A stretch of DNA of 64,000 nt from Nocardioides marmoribigeumensis (GTDB taxonomy: Bacteria > Actinomycetota > Actinomycetes > Propionibacteriales > Nocardioidaceae): positions 4,154,001-4,218,000 of the forward strand of contig NZ_JAVDYG010000001.1 of assembly GCF_031458325.1 (NCBI RefSeq). Reading direction: 5' to 3'. Positions 47,451-55,167 of the stretch are shown in pieces. The notes below the pieces were generated by a model. The model saw nothing but the letters and a program-made list of their open reading frames with translations, had not been told where the DNA came from and did not search any database. Each line of letters starts with the position of its first letter. Position 1 is the stretch's first letter. A program made the position numbers and the translations under genes.

Positions 47451-47999
47451 ATGACGATCGTGACGACCCTGCCATGGAGTAGGCCGCTCACCGCGGCCGA
47501 TCTCGAGCTGATGCCCGATGACGGGCACCGCTACGAGCTGCTCGACGGGGCCCTGATCGTGACGCCGTCCCCGGTCCCTCGGCACCAGCTCGCCTCGAGC
47601 CGGCTCCAAGGGCTCCTCATCGCCGCCTGTCCGGATGACCTCGTCGTGCTGTCCGCGCCGTGCGACGTGGTGCTGGCCGACGACACCGTGCTGCAGCCCG
47701 ATCTGCTCGTGACAGATCGGGCGTCGGTCGTGGCGAACCGCAAGGTCACGGCACCGGTCCTGGTGGTCGAGATCCTCTCGCCCAGCACGCGGATGCTCGA
47801 CCTCCACACCAAGCGCGCCCGCTTCGAGCTCAGCGGCATCGCGTCCTACTGGGTCGTCGACCCGACGACCCCGTCACTCACCGCCTGGGAGCTCCGCGAC
47901 GGCGCCTACGCCCAGGTGGCTCACGCCGAGGCCGACGAGCCTTGGACCGCGACCGCGCCCTACGGGCTCACGGTCACCGCAGCGGAACTGCTCCGCTGA
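47451..47999 (+). CDS. Uma2-family (DUF820) PD-(D/E)XK endonuclease-like protein
   Basis: 182 residues. Uma2 pattern: LELMPDDGHRYELLDGALIV opening, catalytic D in VLQPDLLVTD, E in VLVVEILSPST and K in HTKRARFEL, then YWVVDPTTPSLTAWELRDG. Uma2 proteins are widespread restriction-endonuclease-fold proteins of unclear role, frequently expanded in cyanobacteria and actinomycetes. Follows the preceding unknown gene by 12 bp, so the two probably act or move together. Confidence 0.9.
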   Translation: MTIVTTLPWSRPLTAADLELMPDDGHRYELLDGALIVTPSPVPRHQLASSRLQGLLIAACPDDLVVLSAPCDVVLADDTVLQPDLLVTDRASVVANRKVTAPVLVVEILSPSTRMLDLHTKRARFELSGIASYWVVDPTTPSLTAWELRDGAYAQVAHAEADEPWTATAPYGLTVTAAELLR

Positions 48000-48010
48000 C
48001 GCTCTCACTG

Positions 48011-48026
48011 GTGGACCTTGGTCCAC
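48011..48026 (+). terminator. Hairpin after the Uma2 gene
   Basis: GTGGAC-CTTG-GTCCAC, 12 bp after the Uma2 stop. Six-bp stem with a tetraloop, no T-tract. Confidence 0.4.
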
Positions 48027-48161
48027 GACAGGAGTAGGCCTTCTGTCTGCACCCCGGGTCTGCCGAGTCACTGCCAGGCTGACCGAGTCGCCCGTCTGGG
48101 ACGACCTGCCTGAGAGTTGCGGGGCTCGGTGGCCCGGGACGTGCAGATCGGCCATAGGGCT

Positions 48162-48265
48162 TTGCGCCAAGGCTTGCCGGCCTGGAGCGCCTCAGTGAGC
48201 GACCGACCGTCACGTCCCGGACCGGAGTGCTGAATCCGTGGGCTAGACGGAAGGAGAGCACTCAC
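48162..48265 (+). ncRNA. Candidate IS110 left-end bridge-RNA region
   Basis: 104 nt of non-coding DNA between the left core repeat and the transposase. It begins with a near-perfect stem-loop (arms near 48164-48173 and 48180-48190). IS110-family elements such as IS621 encode a structured bridge RNA here that pairs with target and donor. The segment is short compared with the 177-nt IS621 RNA, so the true boundary may be farther left or the RNA may differ. No target-pairing loop was identified. Confidence 0.35.
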
Positions 48266-49489
48266 ATGGAGGCTACGCCCGCACGAATCACCTTTGCCGG
48301 GATCGACTGGTCCTGGCAGCACCACGCGGTCTGCGTGATCGACGCGCAGGGTCACCGGCTCGAGGAAGCCACGCTCCCGCACTCGCGTTCCGGCCTGGCC
48401 AAGATCACCGCGCTGCTGCGCCGCCACGAGATCACGCAGGTCGGAATCGAACGTGGCGACGGACCGGTCGTCGAGCACCTCCTGCGCGAGGGGTTCGAGG
48501 TCGTCGTGATCTCCGCACGCCAGGTCAAGTCCCTGCGGGACCGCTATGGCTCGGCGGGCAACAAGGACGACCGCTTCGACGCCTTCGTCCTGGCCGACGC
48601 GCTGCGCACCGACGCCGGACGCTGGGCGATCGTGCGTCCCGATACCCCCGAGACGGTGGCACTTCGGATGCTGGTCCGCGCCCGCCAAGACCTGGTCGGG
48701 CACCGGATCGCGGTCCACAACCAGCTGCTCGCGGTGCTGCAGCACAACTTCCCCGGCGCGATCGGCCTGTTCAGCGGCCTCGACATCGCCATCAGCCTGG
48801 CGTTCCTGCGCCGCTTCCCCTCCGAGGCCAAAGCCGCCTGGCTCTCGCAGAGCCGGCTGGCGCACTGGCTCAAGGCCAACGCCTACTGCGGACGCCAGAC
48901 ACCCGCCGAGCTCGTGGCACATCTCCATGAGGCCGCGACCGGACGCGTCGATGGAGCAGCCGCTGAGGCGAGCGAGCTCATCGTCCTGACCCTGGTCGAG
49001 CTGCTCACCACCCTGCGACGCCAGCAGACCGCGCTCGAGACCCGGATCAAAGAAGCACTGCTCGCCCACCCCGACGGACCGATCTTCCAGTCCCTGCCCC
49101 GCTCCGGCACCGTCCGCGCCGCCACCCTGCTCGCCGAGATCGGCGACTGCCGGGCTCGCTTCCCCGACGCGGGCGCTCTGGCCGCCGCCGCCGGCGTCGC
49201 ACCCTCCACCCGGCAGTCCGGGACTTTCCGCAACGTGGGCTACCGACGCGGCTGCAACAAACACCTCCGCGACGCCCTCGTCGACTGGGCCCAGGACACC
49301 CCACGCGCCAACGCATGGGCCCGCGACACCTACGACCGCGCCCGCCAACGCGGCGCACGCCACCCCCACGCAGCACGGATCCTGGCCCAGGGCTGGACGC
49401 GGATCCTCTGGCGCTGCTGGACCGACCACCAGCCCTACAACCCCGACCTACACGGCCGCCTCAACGACCTCCAACACCAGGCCGCTTGA
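48266..49489 (+). CDS. IS110-family transposase (DEDD recombinase)
   Basis: 407 residues, full length and intact. N-terminal RuvC-like DEDD domain: D14 (GIDWSW), E62 (IERGDG), D102 and D105 (NKDDRFDAF), at positions very like those of IS621. C-terminal Tnp domain with catalytic Ser probably S318 in APSTRQSGTF, following LPRSGTVRAATLLAEIG. ATG 48266 has AAGGAG upstream. No frameshift or stop, so it may be active. Confidence 0.95.
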   Translation: MEATPARITFAGIDWSWQHHAVCVIDAQGHRLEEATLPHSRSGLAKITALLRRHEITQVGIERGDGPVVEHLLREGFEVVVISARQVKSLRDRYGSAGNKDDRFDAFVLADALRTDAGRWAIVRPDTPETVALRMLVRARQDLVGHRIAVHNQLLAVLQHNFPGAIGLFSGLDIAISLAFLRRFPSEAKAAWLSQSRLAHWLKANAYCGRQTPAELVAHLHEAATGRVDGAAAEASELIVLTLVELLTTLRRQQTALETRIKEALLAHPDGPIFQSLPRSGTVRAATLLAEIGDCRARFPDAGALAAAAGVAPSTRQSGTFRNVGYRRGCNKHLRDALVDWAQDTPRANAWARDTYDRARQRGARHPHAARILAQGWTRILWRCWTDHQPYNPDLHGRLNDLQHQAA

Positions 49490-49499
49490 CATAGGGCTC

Positions 49500-50303
49500 T
49501 CAGGCGCGCTCCTCCGCGATGCTGTTGCCGCCGTCGACGACCAGGCACTGCCCGGTGACGTAGCCCGCGGCGTCGCTGCACAGGAACCCGACCGCCCCCG
49601 CCACCTCGGCTGGCGTGCCGCTGCGTCCGGCCGGTGTGCGGAGGCCCTGCCTCGACTCGTCCTCGGTCTGGCTCCCGGTCGCGATCCAGCCCGGGGCGAC
49701 CGCGTTGACGGTGACGCCGTGGCTCGCGTGGTCGACGGCCAGCGAGCGGGTCAGGCCGACCAGGCCGGCCTTGGCCGCGGCGTACGCCGGGTCCTCGCGA
49801 ATGGCCATGACCGGCCCGGTCACCGAGGCGACGTTGACCACGCGACCCCACCCGCGTGCGGCCATCGGCGGCACGAACGCACGGCAGACCAGGAAGGCGG
49901 AGTCGAGGTTGCGGGACAGCGAGGCGCGCCACCGCTCGTGGGGGAAGGACCCCAGCGCACCGGACTCCGTGCCCGGGCCGTCCATCGCAGGCGCGGCGAG
50001 GCTGGTCATGCCGGCGTTGTTGACCAGGACGTCGACGCGGCCAAGGTCGTCCAGCACCTGTCGGGCGAGCGCGGCGACTGTCGTCTCGTCGGTGAGGTCG
50101 CCGACCGCGGCCCGCGCCTCGACCCCGAGGGCCCGCAGGTCCGCGGCCCGGTCGTGAGCGCGGTGGGTGGTCGCCCCGACCACGACGGTGGCACCGAGCC
50201 GTCCCAGCAGCGACGCCGTGGCGAACCCGATCCCGTCGGCCGCACCGGCACCGGTCACCACCGCGACACGTCCGTCGAGCGAGAGCTCGGGCGGGATGCT
50301 CAC
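49500..50303 (-). CDS. SDR-family oxidoreductase in the cyclopropane-synthase cluster
   Basis: 267 residues. Classical SDR: nucleotide site VVTGAGAADGIGFA, NNAG, catalytic S-Y-K (NVASVTG, YAAAKAGLVG), C-terminal SDAAGYVTGQCLVVDGG resembling FabG-type 3-oxoacyl reductases. GTG 50303 overlaps the DUF1295 stop as GTGA, so the cfa-like, DUF1295 and SDR genes are coupled. Its stop codon lies 2 bp from the IS110 core repeat. Confidence 0.9.
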   Translation of the reverse strand: MSIPPELSLDGRVAVVTGAGAADGIGFATASLLGRLGATVVVGATTHRAHDRAADLRALGVEARAAVGDLTDETTVAALARQVLDDLGRVDVLVNNAGMTSLAAPAMDGPGTESGALGSFPHERWRASLSRNLDSAFLVCRAFVPPMAARGWGRVVNVASVTGPVMAIREDPAYAAAKAGLVGLTRSLAVDHASHGVTVNAVAPGWIATGSQTEDESRQGLRTPAGRSGTPAEVAGAVGFLCSDAAGYVTGQCLVVDGGNSIAEERA

Positions 50304-51094
50304 GCGTGCTTCTTGGGGGGCAGGGGAATGAAGCCGCTCGTCCGGCGCACGTAGTCGACGTACTCCGGTCGGCGGTCGTGGATGTCCTTCTCCAGCAGGG
50401 CGGCGCCGGTCCCCTTGGCCAGCAGCCAGGTCATCACCACCGGCGAGAGGACCGTCCACCAGCCGCCGGCGTCCACCGCGACGAGCCAGATGCCCCACCA
50501 GGCGGTGGCGTCGCCGAAGTAGTTGGGGTGGCGGGTGTAGCGCCACAGGCCCGTGTCGAGCACCTTGCCCTTCGAGGTCGGGTCGTCGCGGAACTGCTGG
50601 AGCTGCCAGTCCCCCACCGCCTCGAAGAAGAGCCCGACGGCGAAGACGACGAGGCCGATCCACGCGAGGACGCCTGGGTCCCCGTCGCCGGTGACCGCGG
50701 CCTGGACGGCCCAGGAGACGAACCACATGATCACGGCCTGCGGGAGGTAGACCCGTTGCAGGGCGTAGGCGTTGGCGCTCCTGGGGGCCCTGCTCAGCAG
50801 GGCTACGTAGCGCGGGTCCTCACCGTGACCGCGCGAGCGCAGGTAGATGTGTCCGGCGAGCCGGAGGCCCCACAGCGCGACCATCACCACGACCAGCACC
50901 CCGCGGGCGTCGGCACCGGTGACCAGCAGCGAGACGACCGCGACCACGACGAAGCCGAGGCCCCAGGTGACGTCGATGACCGCGTGCTTGCCCACGCGTA
51001 GGGCGACTGCGAAGGTCACCGCCATCACCACGAGGATCGCGAGCGCGGTCCACCCGAGCGAGACGCCGAATGCTGCGAGGTCGACCGAGCCCAT
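50300..51094 (-). CDS. DUF1295 (steroid 5-alpha-reductase-like) membrane enzyme
   Basis: 264 residues, about six membrane helices. The C-terminal GLWRYTRHPNYFGDATAWWG is the conserved cofactor-binding motif of the 5-alpha-reductase/isoprenylcysteine methyltransferase-like superfamily. DUF1295 proteins often neighbour cyclopropane fatty acid synthases and are suspected to reduce or modify acyl chains. ATG 51094 lies 1 nt after the synthase stop. Confidence 0.9.
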   Translation of the reverse strand: MGSVDLAAFGVSLGWTALAILVVMAVTFAVALRVGKHAVIDVTWGLGFVVVAVVSLLVTGADARGVLVVVMVALWGLRLAGHIYLRSRGHGEDPRYVALLSRAPRSANAYALQRVYLPQAVIMWFVSWAVQAAVTGDGDPGVLAWIGLVVFAVGLFFEAVGDWQLQQFRDDPTSKGKVLDTGLWRYTRHPNYFGDATAWWGIWLVAVDAGGWWTVLSPVVMTWLLAKGTGAALLEKDIHDRRPEYVDYVRRTSGFIPLPPKKHA

Positions 51095-51095
51095 C

Positions 51096-52409
51096 TCAGA
51101 AGTCTCGCACCCAGGGCATCCCGCTGCGGCCGTCCGCGCTCGACTTGACCGCGAGGACCTGGTCGACACCCATGCGGCCCTCCTCGAAGGCCAGCGCGCC
51201 CCCGACGAGGTAGAGCCGCCACACGCGCGCCATCTCCTCTCCCACCATCGCGACGACGCGGTCCCAGTTGGACTCGAACGTGGCGTACCACGCGTCGACG
51301 GTGCGGACGTAGTGCTCGCGCATCGCGTGCACGTCCCGCACCTCGAGGCCCGCCTCCTCGATCAGCGCGACCGTCTCGCCGACTGGGCGCATGTGCATGT
51401 CGGGGGCGATGAACGCCTCGATGAACGGACCGCCGCCGGGCCTGGTCGTGCGCGACATCTGCTGGATCAGCATGCGGCCGCCGGGCGTGAGCAGCCGCTC
51501 GATCTGCGCCAGGAAGACGGGGTAGTTGCGCTTGCCGACGTGCTCCCCCATCTCGATCGAGGACACCGTGTCGAACGGCCCGTCCGCTACCTCGCGGTAG
51601 TCCTGGAGCCGCACGTCCACCCGGCCCTCGAGCCCCTCGCGGACGATCCGCTCGTCGATGTAGGCCTTCTGCTCCTTCGAGATCGTCACGCCGACGACCT
51701 CGACGCCGTACGCCGCGGCGGCGTGCAGCGAGAGCGATCCCCAGCCACAGCCGATGTCGAGGTGTCGGTGACCGGGCCTCGCGTTGTCGAGGCCGAGCTT
51801 GCGGCAGACCAGGTCGAGCTTGTCGCGCTGCGCGTCCTCCAACGGGTACGACGGGTCGTCGCTGGTGAAGTAGGCGCACGAGTAGGCCTTGTGCCGGTCG
51901 AGGATGAAGTCGTAGAACTCGTTGCTCAGGTCGTAGTGGTGGGCGATCGCGTCGCGGTCCCGGCCGACCGTGTGCAGACGTCCGCGCAGGTTGGCCTGCG
52001 TGACCGGTGGGGCGGGCGGCGTCCCGAGGACACCCAGTCCCTTCATCGCCCGGAGCCCCGCCACGACCGTGCCGGCGTCGAGCCGCGAGGTGAGGCCTCG
52101 CTCGCGGGTCAGGGCCCACACCCGGCGGAACCCATCGAGCAGGTCGCCCTCGACGTCGATCTCACCGGTGACGTAGGCCTGCGCCAGGCCGAGCTCGCCC
52201 GGGTGGTACATCAGCCGGGTCAGCGCCTTGGGCGTGGTGATCCGGACGGTCGGCGCGTCGCCGGGCCCGGCCACCGAGCCGTCCCAGGCCGCGACCCGCA
52301 CCGGCGGCTCGCCGCCGAACACCCGTCGCAGCAGCCCGAGCAGGGTCTCGGCGACGGGCTGGTCGGGGGTCGGTCCGGTCTGGGGGGACTGCGGCAAGGT
52401 GGCGGTCAT
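51096..52409 (-). CDS. cfa: Cyclopropane-fatty-acid synthase-like SAM methyltransferase
   Basis: 437 residues. N-terminal lipid-binding region (about 30-150) and C-terminal methyltransferase with motif I HLDIGCGWGSLSLHAA, active-site SIEMGEHVG, CFA signature YDLSNEFYDFILD and FIAPDMHMRP. It adds a methylene or methyl group from SAM to unsaturated phospholipid chains; cyclopropane versus 10-methyl branching cannot be decided. ATG 52409 has AGGAAGG 8 nt upstream. First gene of a coupled trio with DUF1295 and SDR genes. Confidence 0.93.
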   Translation of the reverse strand: MTATLPQSPQTGPTPDQPVAETLLGLLRRVFGGEPPVRVAAWDGSVAGPGDAPTVRITTPKALTRLMYHPGELGLAQAYVTGEIDVEGDLLDGFRRVWALTRERGLTSRLDAGTVVAGLRAMKGLGVLGTPPAPPVTQANLRGRLHTVGRDRDAIAHHYDLSNEFYDFILDRHKAYSCAYFTSDDPSYPLEDAQRDKLDLVCRKLGLDNARPGHRHLDIGCGWGSLSLHAAAAYGVEVVGVTISKEQKAYIDERIVREGLEGRVDVRLQDYREVADGPFDTVSSIEMGEHVGKRNYPVFLAQIERLLTPGGRMLIQQMSRTTRPGGGPFIEAFIAPDMHMRPVGETVALIEEAGLEVRDVHAMREHYVRTVDAWYATFESNWDRVVAMVGEEMARVWRLYLVGGALAFEEGRMGVDQVLAVKSSADGRSGMPWVRDF

Positions 52410-52491
52410 GCGTGGGACCTTCCTGGTCGGTGTCGCGCAGGTGCGCCGGTCCCACGTTATTCGGTGCTGGTGGGCGCCCGGCTCGGTCGGC

Positions 52492-52550
52492 CTCGGTGGT
52501 CGAGCCATCTCGGTGGTCGAGCCATCTCGGTGGTCGAGCCCAGTCGAGAC
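52492..52550. repeat. Three tandem 17-bp repeats ending in a REP-like motif
   Basis: CTCGGTGGTCGAGCCAT is repeated at 52492-52508 and 52509-52525, then a third copy diverges at its last base and runs into CAGTCGAGACC. It lies upstream of the cfa gene in non-coding DNA. It resembles interspersed TCGAG-rich repeats of Nocardioides-like genomes (from memory, not checked). Confidence 0.8.
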
Positions 52551-52571
52551 CCCCGGGCGCGGGTGAGGTGT

Positions 52572-52670
52572 CTAGCTCGGGTCCCAGAGCCCCGCGAGGA
52601 CGCTCGCGAACGTCGTGACGTAGACGAAGTACGCGGCGAGCCCGAACAGGGCGACCATCTGCATCTTCAT
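52572..52670 (-). CDS. Possible 32-residue membrane peptide
   Basis: ATG 52670 to TAG 52572, too short for normal gene finding. The peptide starts MKMQMVALFGLAAYFVYVTT and ends SVLAGLWDPS: one hydrophobic helix of about 20 residues with short polar ends. Every sense codon ends in G or C, as in the surrounding real genes, which is unlikely for 32 random triplets even at this GC content. GTG 52679 would add three residues. No clear Shine-Dalgarno or -10. Confidence 0.45.
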   Translation of the reverse strand: MKMQMVALFGLAAYFVYVTTFASVLAGLWDPS

Positions 52671-52828
52671 GAGGTCCACGCTGGCGTGCCGTGGTGACGC
52701 GACCCCCGCGACGGCGTGTCCTCCGGGTGAACTTCCCGTGCACCGGCGCGGGCAGGGACGATGAGTTCCGCGGTCGCGAGAGGTCGGGCCACCACGAGCA
52801 GACGTCGAGACGAGACGAAGTGACGCAG

Positions 52829-53284
52829 ATGGTGAGGGTCCACAACTTCAACGTGTCGAGGGACGGCTATGCCGCCGGTGAGGGACAGAGCCTCGAGCGC
52901 CCGTTCGGCCATGCGGACCCCACCGCGATGTTCTCCTGGACCGGCGCGACCGCGAGCTGCCCGACTCGCACCGACCCCGGCGGCAGCCGGGGCCTCGACG
53001 ACTACCTGGTCCGCGACTTCCACCGCAACGTCGGGGCGGAGATCATGGGCCGCAACAAGTTCAGCCCCTACCGCGGACCGGGGGAGGACCAGGACTGGAA
53101 CGGCTGGTGGGGTGACGAGCCGCCGTTCCACACGCCGGTCTTCGTGATGTCCCACCACGAGCGGCCGCCGCTCACGCTGTCCGACACGACGTTCGTCTTC
53201 GTGGACGGCTCACCCGAGGAGGTCCTGCACCTCGCGCTGACGGCAGCGGACGGCAAGGACGTCCGCCTGGGCGGGGGCGCGTGA
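52829..53284 (+). pseudogene. Dihydrofolate reductase/RibD-C-like gene, 3' truncated
   Basis: 151 codons. MVRVHNFNVSRDGYAAGEGQ, EIMGRNKFSP, TPVFVMSHHERPP and the final DGKDVRLGGGA match the DHFR-like enzymes that act on pyrimidines or aminoglycoside-type small molecules. Normal members continue about 40-55 residues after the GGG. Here a TGA follows at once and antisense SDR sequence begins at about 53285, so the end is lost. GTG 52820 is another possible start. Probably inactive because the last beta strands are missing. Confidence 0.75.
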
Positions 53285-53774
53285 CGGTGTAGCGGGCGCG
53301 CGGCCGGGACGTGGTGAGCGCCTTGTGGACCACCTTGGCGACGGCCTCGGGAGGTCCGCCCAGCTTGGACATCGGGCCGGTGTGCGCCGCCGCGGTGCCC
53401 TTGCGCACCGAGCGGTTGAACCGGGCGTAGGGACCCTCGTCGCCCGAGGCGCCGGTCGCGCCTGAGTCGACGCTGGCGACCGCGGTGGTGGCGAACTCGG
53501 TCGTGATGAGGCCGGGCTCGACCAGCACGACCTTGACGCCGAAGCCCTGCACCTCGAACCGCAGGGCGTCGCTGAGCGCCTCCACGGCGTACTTCGTGGC
53601 GTGGTAGACACCGCCGCCCGGGAACGTGAGCTTGCCGCCCATCGAGCCCATGTTGACGATGCGGCCCTCCCCCGCGGCCCGCATGCCCGGGAGCACCAGC
53701 TGGGTCAGCCGCAGCAGGCCGAAGACGTTGGTCTCGAACGGGGCCCGGACGATGTCGAGGGTGAGCTCGACCCG
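53285..53774 (-). pseudogene. SDR gene remnant lacking the N-terminal cofactor site
   Basis: Recognisable from LDIVRAPFETNVFGLLRLTQ through RIVNMGSMGGKLTFPGGGVY, HATKYAVEALSDALRFE (Tyr-x3-Lys) and VLVEPGLITTEFA to RARYTVT. The N-terminal Rossmann half with the Gly motif and NNAG is absent; upstream of about 53774 the frame is unrelated. The frame reads on past the 3' junction to 53172 but that part is antisense to the DHFR fragment. Both ends are therefore rearranged. Confidence 0.75.
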
Positions 53775-53798
53775 CAGGTCGCCGCGTCGGCTCACCTG

Positions 53799-53957
53799 CC
53801 GTTCGTCCGCAGCGGCGCGGCGCGGGCACGGGGCGGCAGCGGGCTCGGCCTCGCGATCGCCACGGAGGTCGTGACGCAGCACGGCGGGACGCTGACCCTG
53901 AGGTCGCGCCCCGCCGGCGGCACCGAGGCGGTGCTGTGGCTCCCGGCTGCTACTTGA
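53799..53957 (+). pseudogene. Histidine-kinase C-terminal remnant
   Basis: About 52 codons ending in TGA at 53957: PFVRSGAARARGGSGLGLAI, then QHGGTLTLRSRPAGGTEAVL. This is the G2 box and last strands of a HATPase_c domain. The F box and everything upstream are missing, and an SDR fragment abuts it on the opposite strand. The last 8 bp overlap the end of the acyl-CoA dehydrogenase gene. Confidence 0.75.
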
Positions 53958-55167
53958 GCTGCGCGGAGGACAGGCCCAGCACGCGGCGGGCCACGATCAG
54001 CTGCTGGATCTGCTGGGTGCCCTCGAAGATGTCGAGGATCTTGGAGTCGCGCGCCCACTTCTCGAGCAGGTCGTGCTCGCTGTAGCCGAGGGTGCTGGTG
54101 AGCTCGACGCAGCGGAGCGTCACGTCGCTGCCCATGCGGCCGGCCTTGGCCTTGGCCATCGAGGCCTCGAGCGAGTTGGCCTGGCGGTTGTCGGCCTTCC
54201 AGGCGGCCTCCAGCGTCAGCAGGTAGGCCGACTCCCAGTCGGCCTCGAGCTGCAGCAGCGTCGACGCGGCGGCGTGCTGGTTGAACGCGGGAGCGTCGTA
54301 GTCGACCTCGACGCCGCTCTGCGCGAGCAGGTCACGGGTGAAGTCGAGCGCGGCGCGCGCGCAGCCGAGCGCCATCGCGGCGACCAGCGGACGGGTGTTG
54401 TCGAAGGTCGCCATCGCGCCGGCGAAGCCCTGCTTGGTGTCGATGTCCGGCGACCCGAGGAGGTTCTCCTTGGGCACGCGGCAGTTCTCGAAGATGAACG
54501 CCGCGGTGTCGGAGGCGCGGATGCCGAGCTTGTGCTCGAGGCGCTCCAGGCGCATGCCGGGGGTGCCCTTCTCCACGACGAACGACTTGATCGCCGCGCG
54601 GCCGAGGCTCTTGTCGAGCGTCGCCCACACCACGATCGCGTCGGCGCGCTCCCCGGCGGTCACGTAGATCTTCTCGCCGTTGAGGACGTACTCGTCACCG
54701 TCGAGGACGGCGGTGGTCTGGATGTTGGCCGAGTCGGAGCCGACGCCGGGCTCGGTGATGGCCATGCCGGCCCAGACGCCCTTGAAGCGCTCGAGCTGCT
54801 CCTCGTTGGCGACCGAGGCGATCGCGGAGTTGCCCAGGCCCTGGCGCGGCATCGAGAGGAGCAGGCCGGTGTCGCCCCAGCACATCTCGAGGATGGACAG
54901 CACGGAGGCGAGGTTGGCGCCGTTCTTGACGCCCTTGTCCTTCTCGGCCGGCGTCTCGTCACGGCGTACGCCGGAGGCTCCGGCACCCTCGCCGGCGCCG
55001 GACTCCGAGAGCCCGTCGATCATCGCGGCGAGCATGTCGAGCTCGACGGGGTACTCGTGCTCGAGGGTGTCGTACTTGCGGCTGTTGGGGCGCAGCAGGT
55101 TCATCGCGACCTGGTGGGCCTGACCGATGAGCGGCCGGTGCTTCTTGGGGGTCTCGAGGTTGATCAT
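53950..55167 (-). CDS. Acyl-CoA dehydrogenase (second of pair)
   Basis: 405 residues. FAD-dependent alpha,beta-desaturation of acyl-CoAs. Motifs: AITEPGVGSDSANIQTTAV, YVLNGEKIYVTAGERAD, KLGIRASDTAAFIFENCRVP, C-terminal DIFEGTQQIQQLIVARRVLG, which carries the active-site Glu region. A Gly/Ala-rich insert (ESGAGEGAGASGVRRDE) sits near residue 55-70. ATG 55167 overlaps the preceding stop as TGATG. The pair resembles the FadE24-FadE23 arrangement of mycobacteria. Confidence 0.92.
   Translation of the reverse strand: MINLETPKKHRPLIGQAHQVAMNLLRPNSRKYDTLEHEYPVELDMLAAMIDGLSESGAGEGAGASGVRRDETPAEKDKGVKNGANLASVLSILEMCWGDTGLLLSMPRQGLGNSAIASVANEEQLERFKGVWAGMAITEPGVGSDSANIQTTAVLDGDEYVLNGEKIYVTAGERADAIVVWATLDKSLGRAAIKSFVVEKGTPGMRLERLEHKLGIRASDTAAFIFENCRVPKENLLGSPDIDTKQGFAGAMATFDNTRPLVAAMALGCARAALDFTRDLLAQSGVEVDYDAPAFNQHAAASTLLQLEADWESAYLLTLEAAWKADNRQANSLEASMAKAKAGRMGSDVTLRCVELTSTLGYSEHDLLEKWARDSKILDIFEGTQQIQQLIVARRVLGLSSAQLK

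Larger units (their letters stand above)
48153..49498 (+). mobile_element. IS110-family insertion sequence (about 1.35 kb)
   Basis: Bounded by a 9-bp direct repeat CATAGGGCT at 48153-48161 and 49490-49498, with the transposase between. IS110 elements lack terminal inverted repeats and are flanked by short core repeats, so this repeat is a plausible boundary. The left non-coding part (about 48162-48265) is longer than the right (none beyond the stop), which places any guide RNA on the left. The right core abuts the stop codon of the neighbouring SDR gene without disrupting it. Confidence 0.65.

Noticed and set aside
48108-49504. GCCTGAGAG / CTCTCAGGC as terminal inverted repeats of the IS
   Set aside because: IS110 elements lack inverted ends, and the right arm covers the stop and last codons of the adjacent SDR gene.
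53172-53284. A C-terminal extension of the SDR remnant
   Set aside because: This stretch is antisense to the DHFR-like fragment; its Arg/Pro-rich translation is a shadow.
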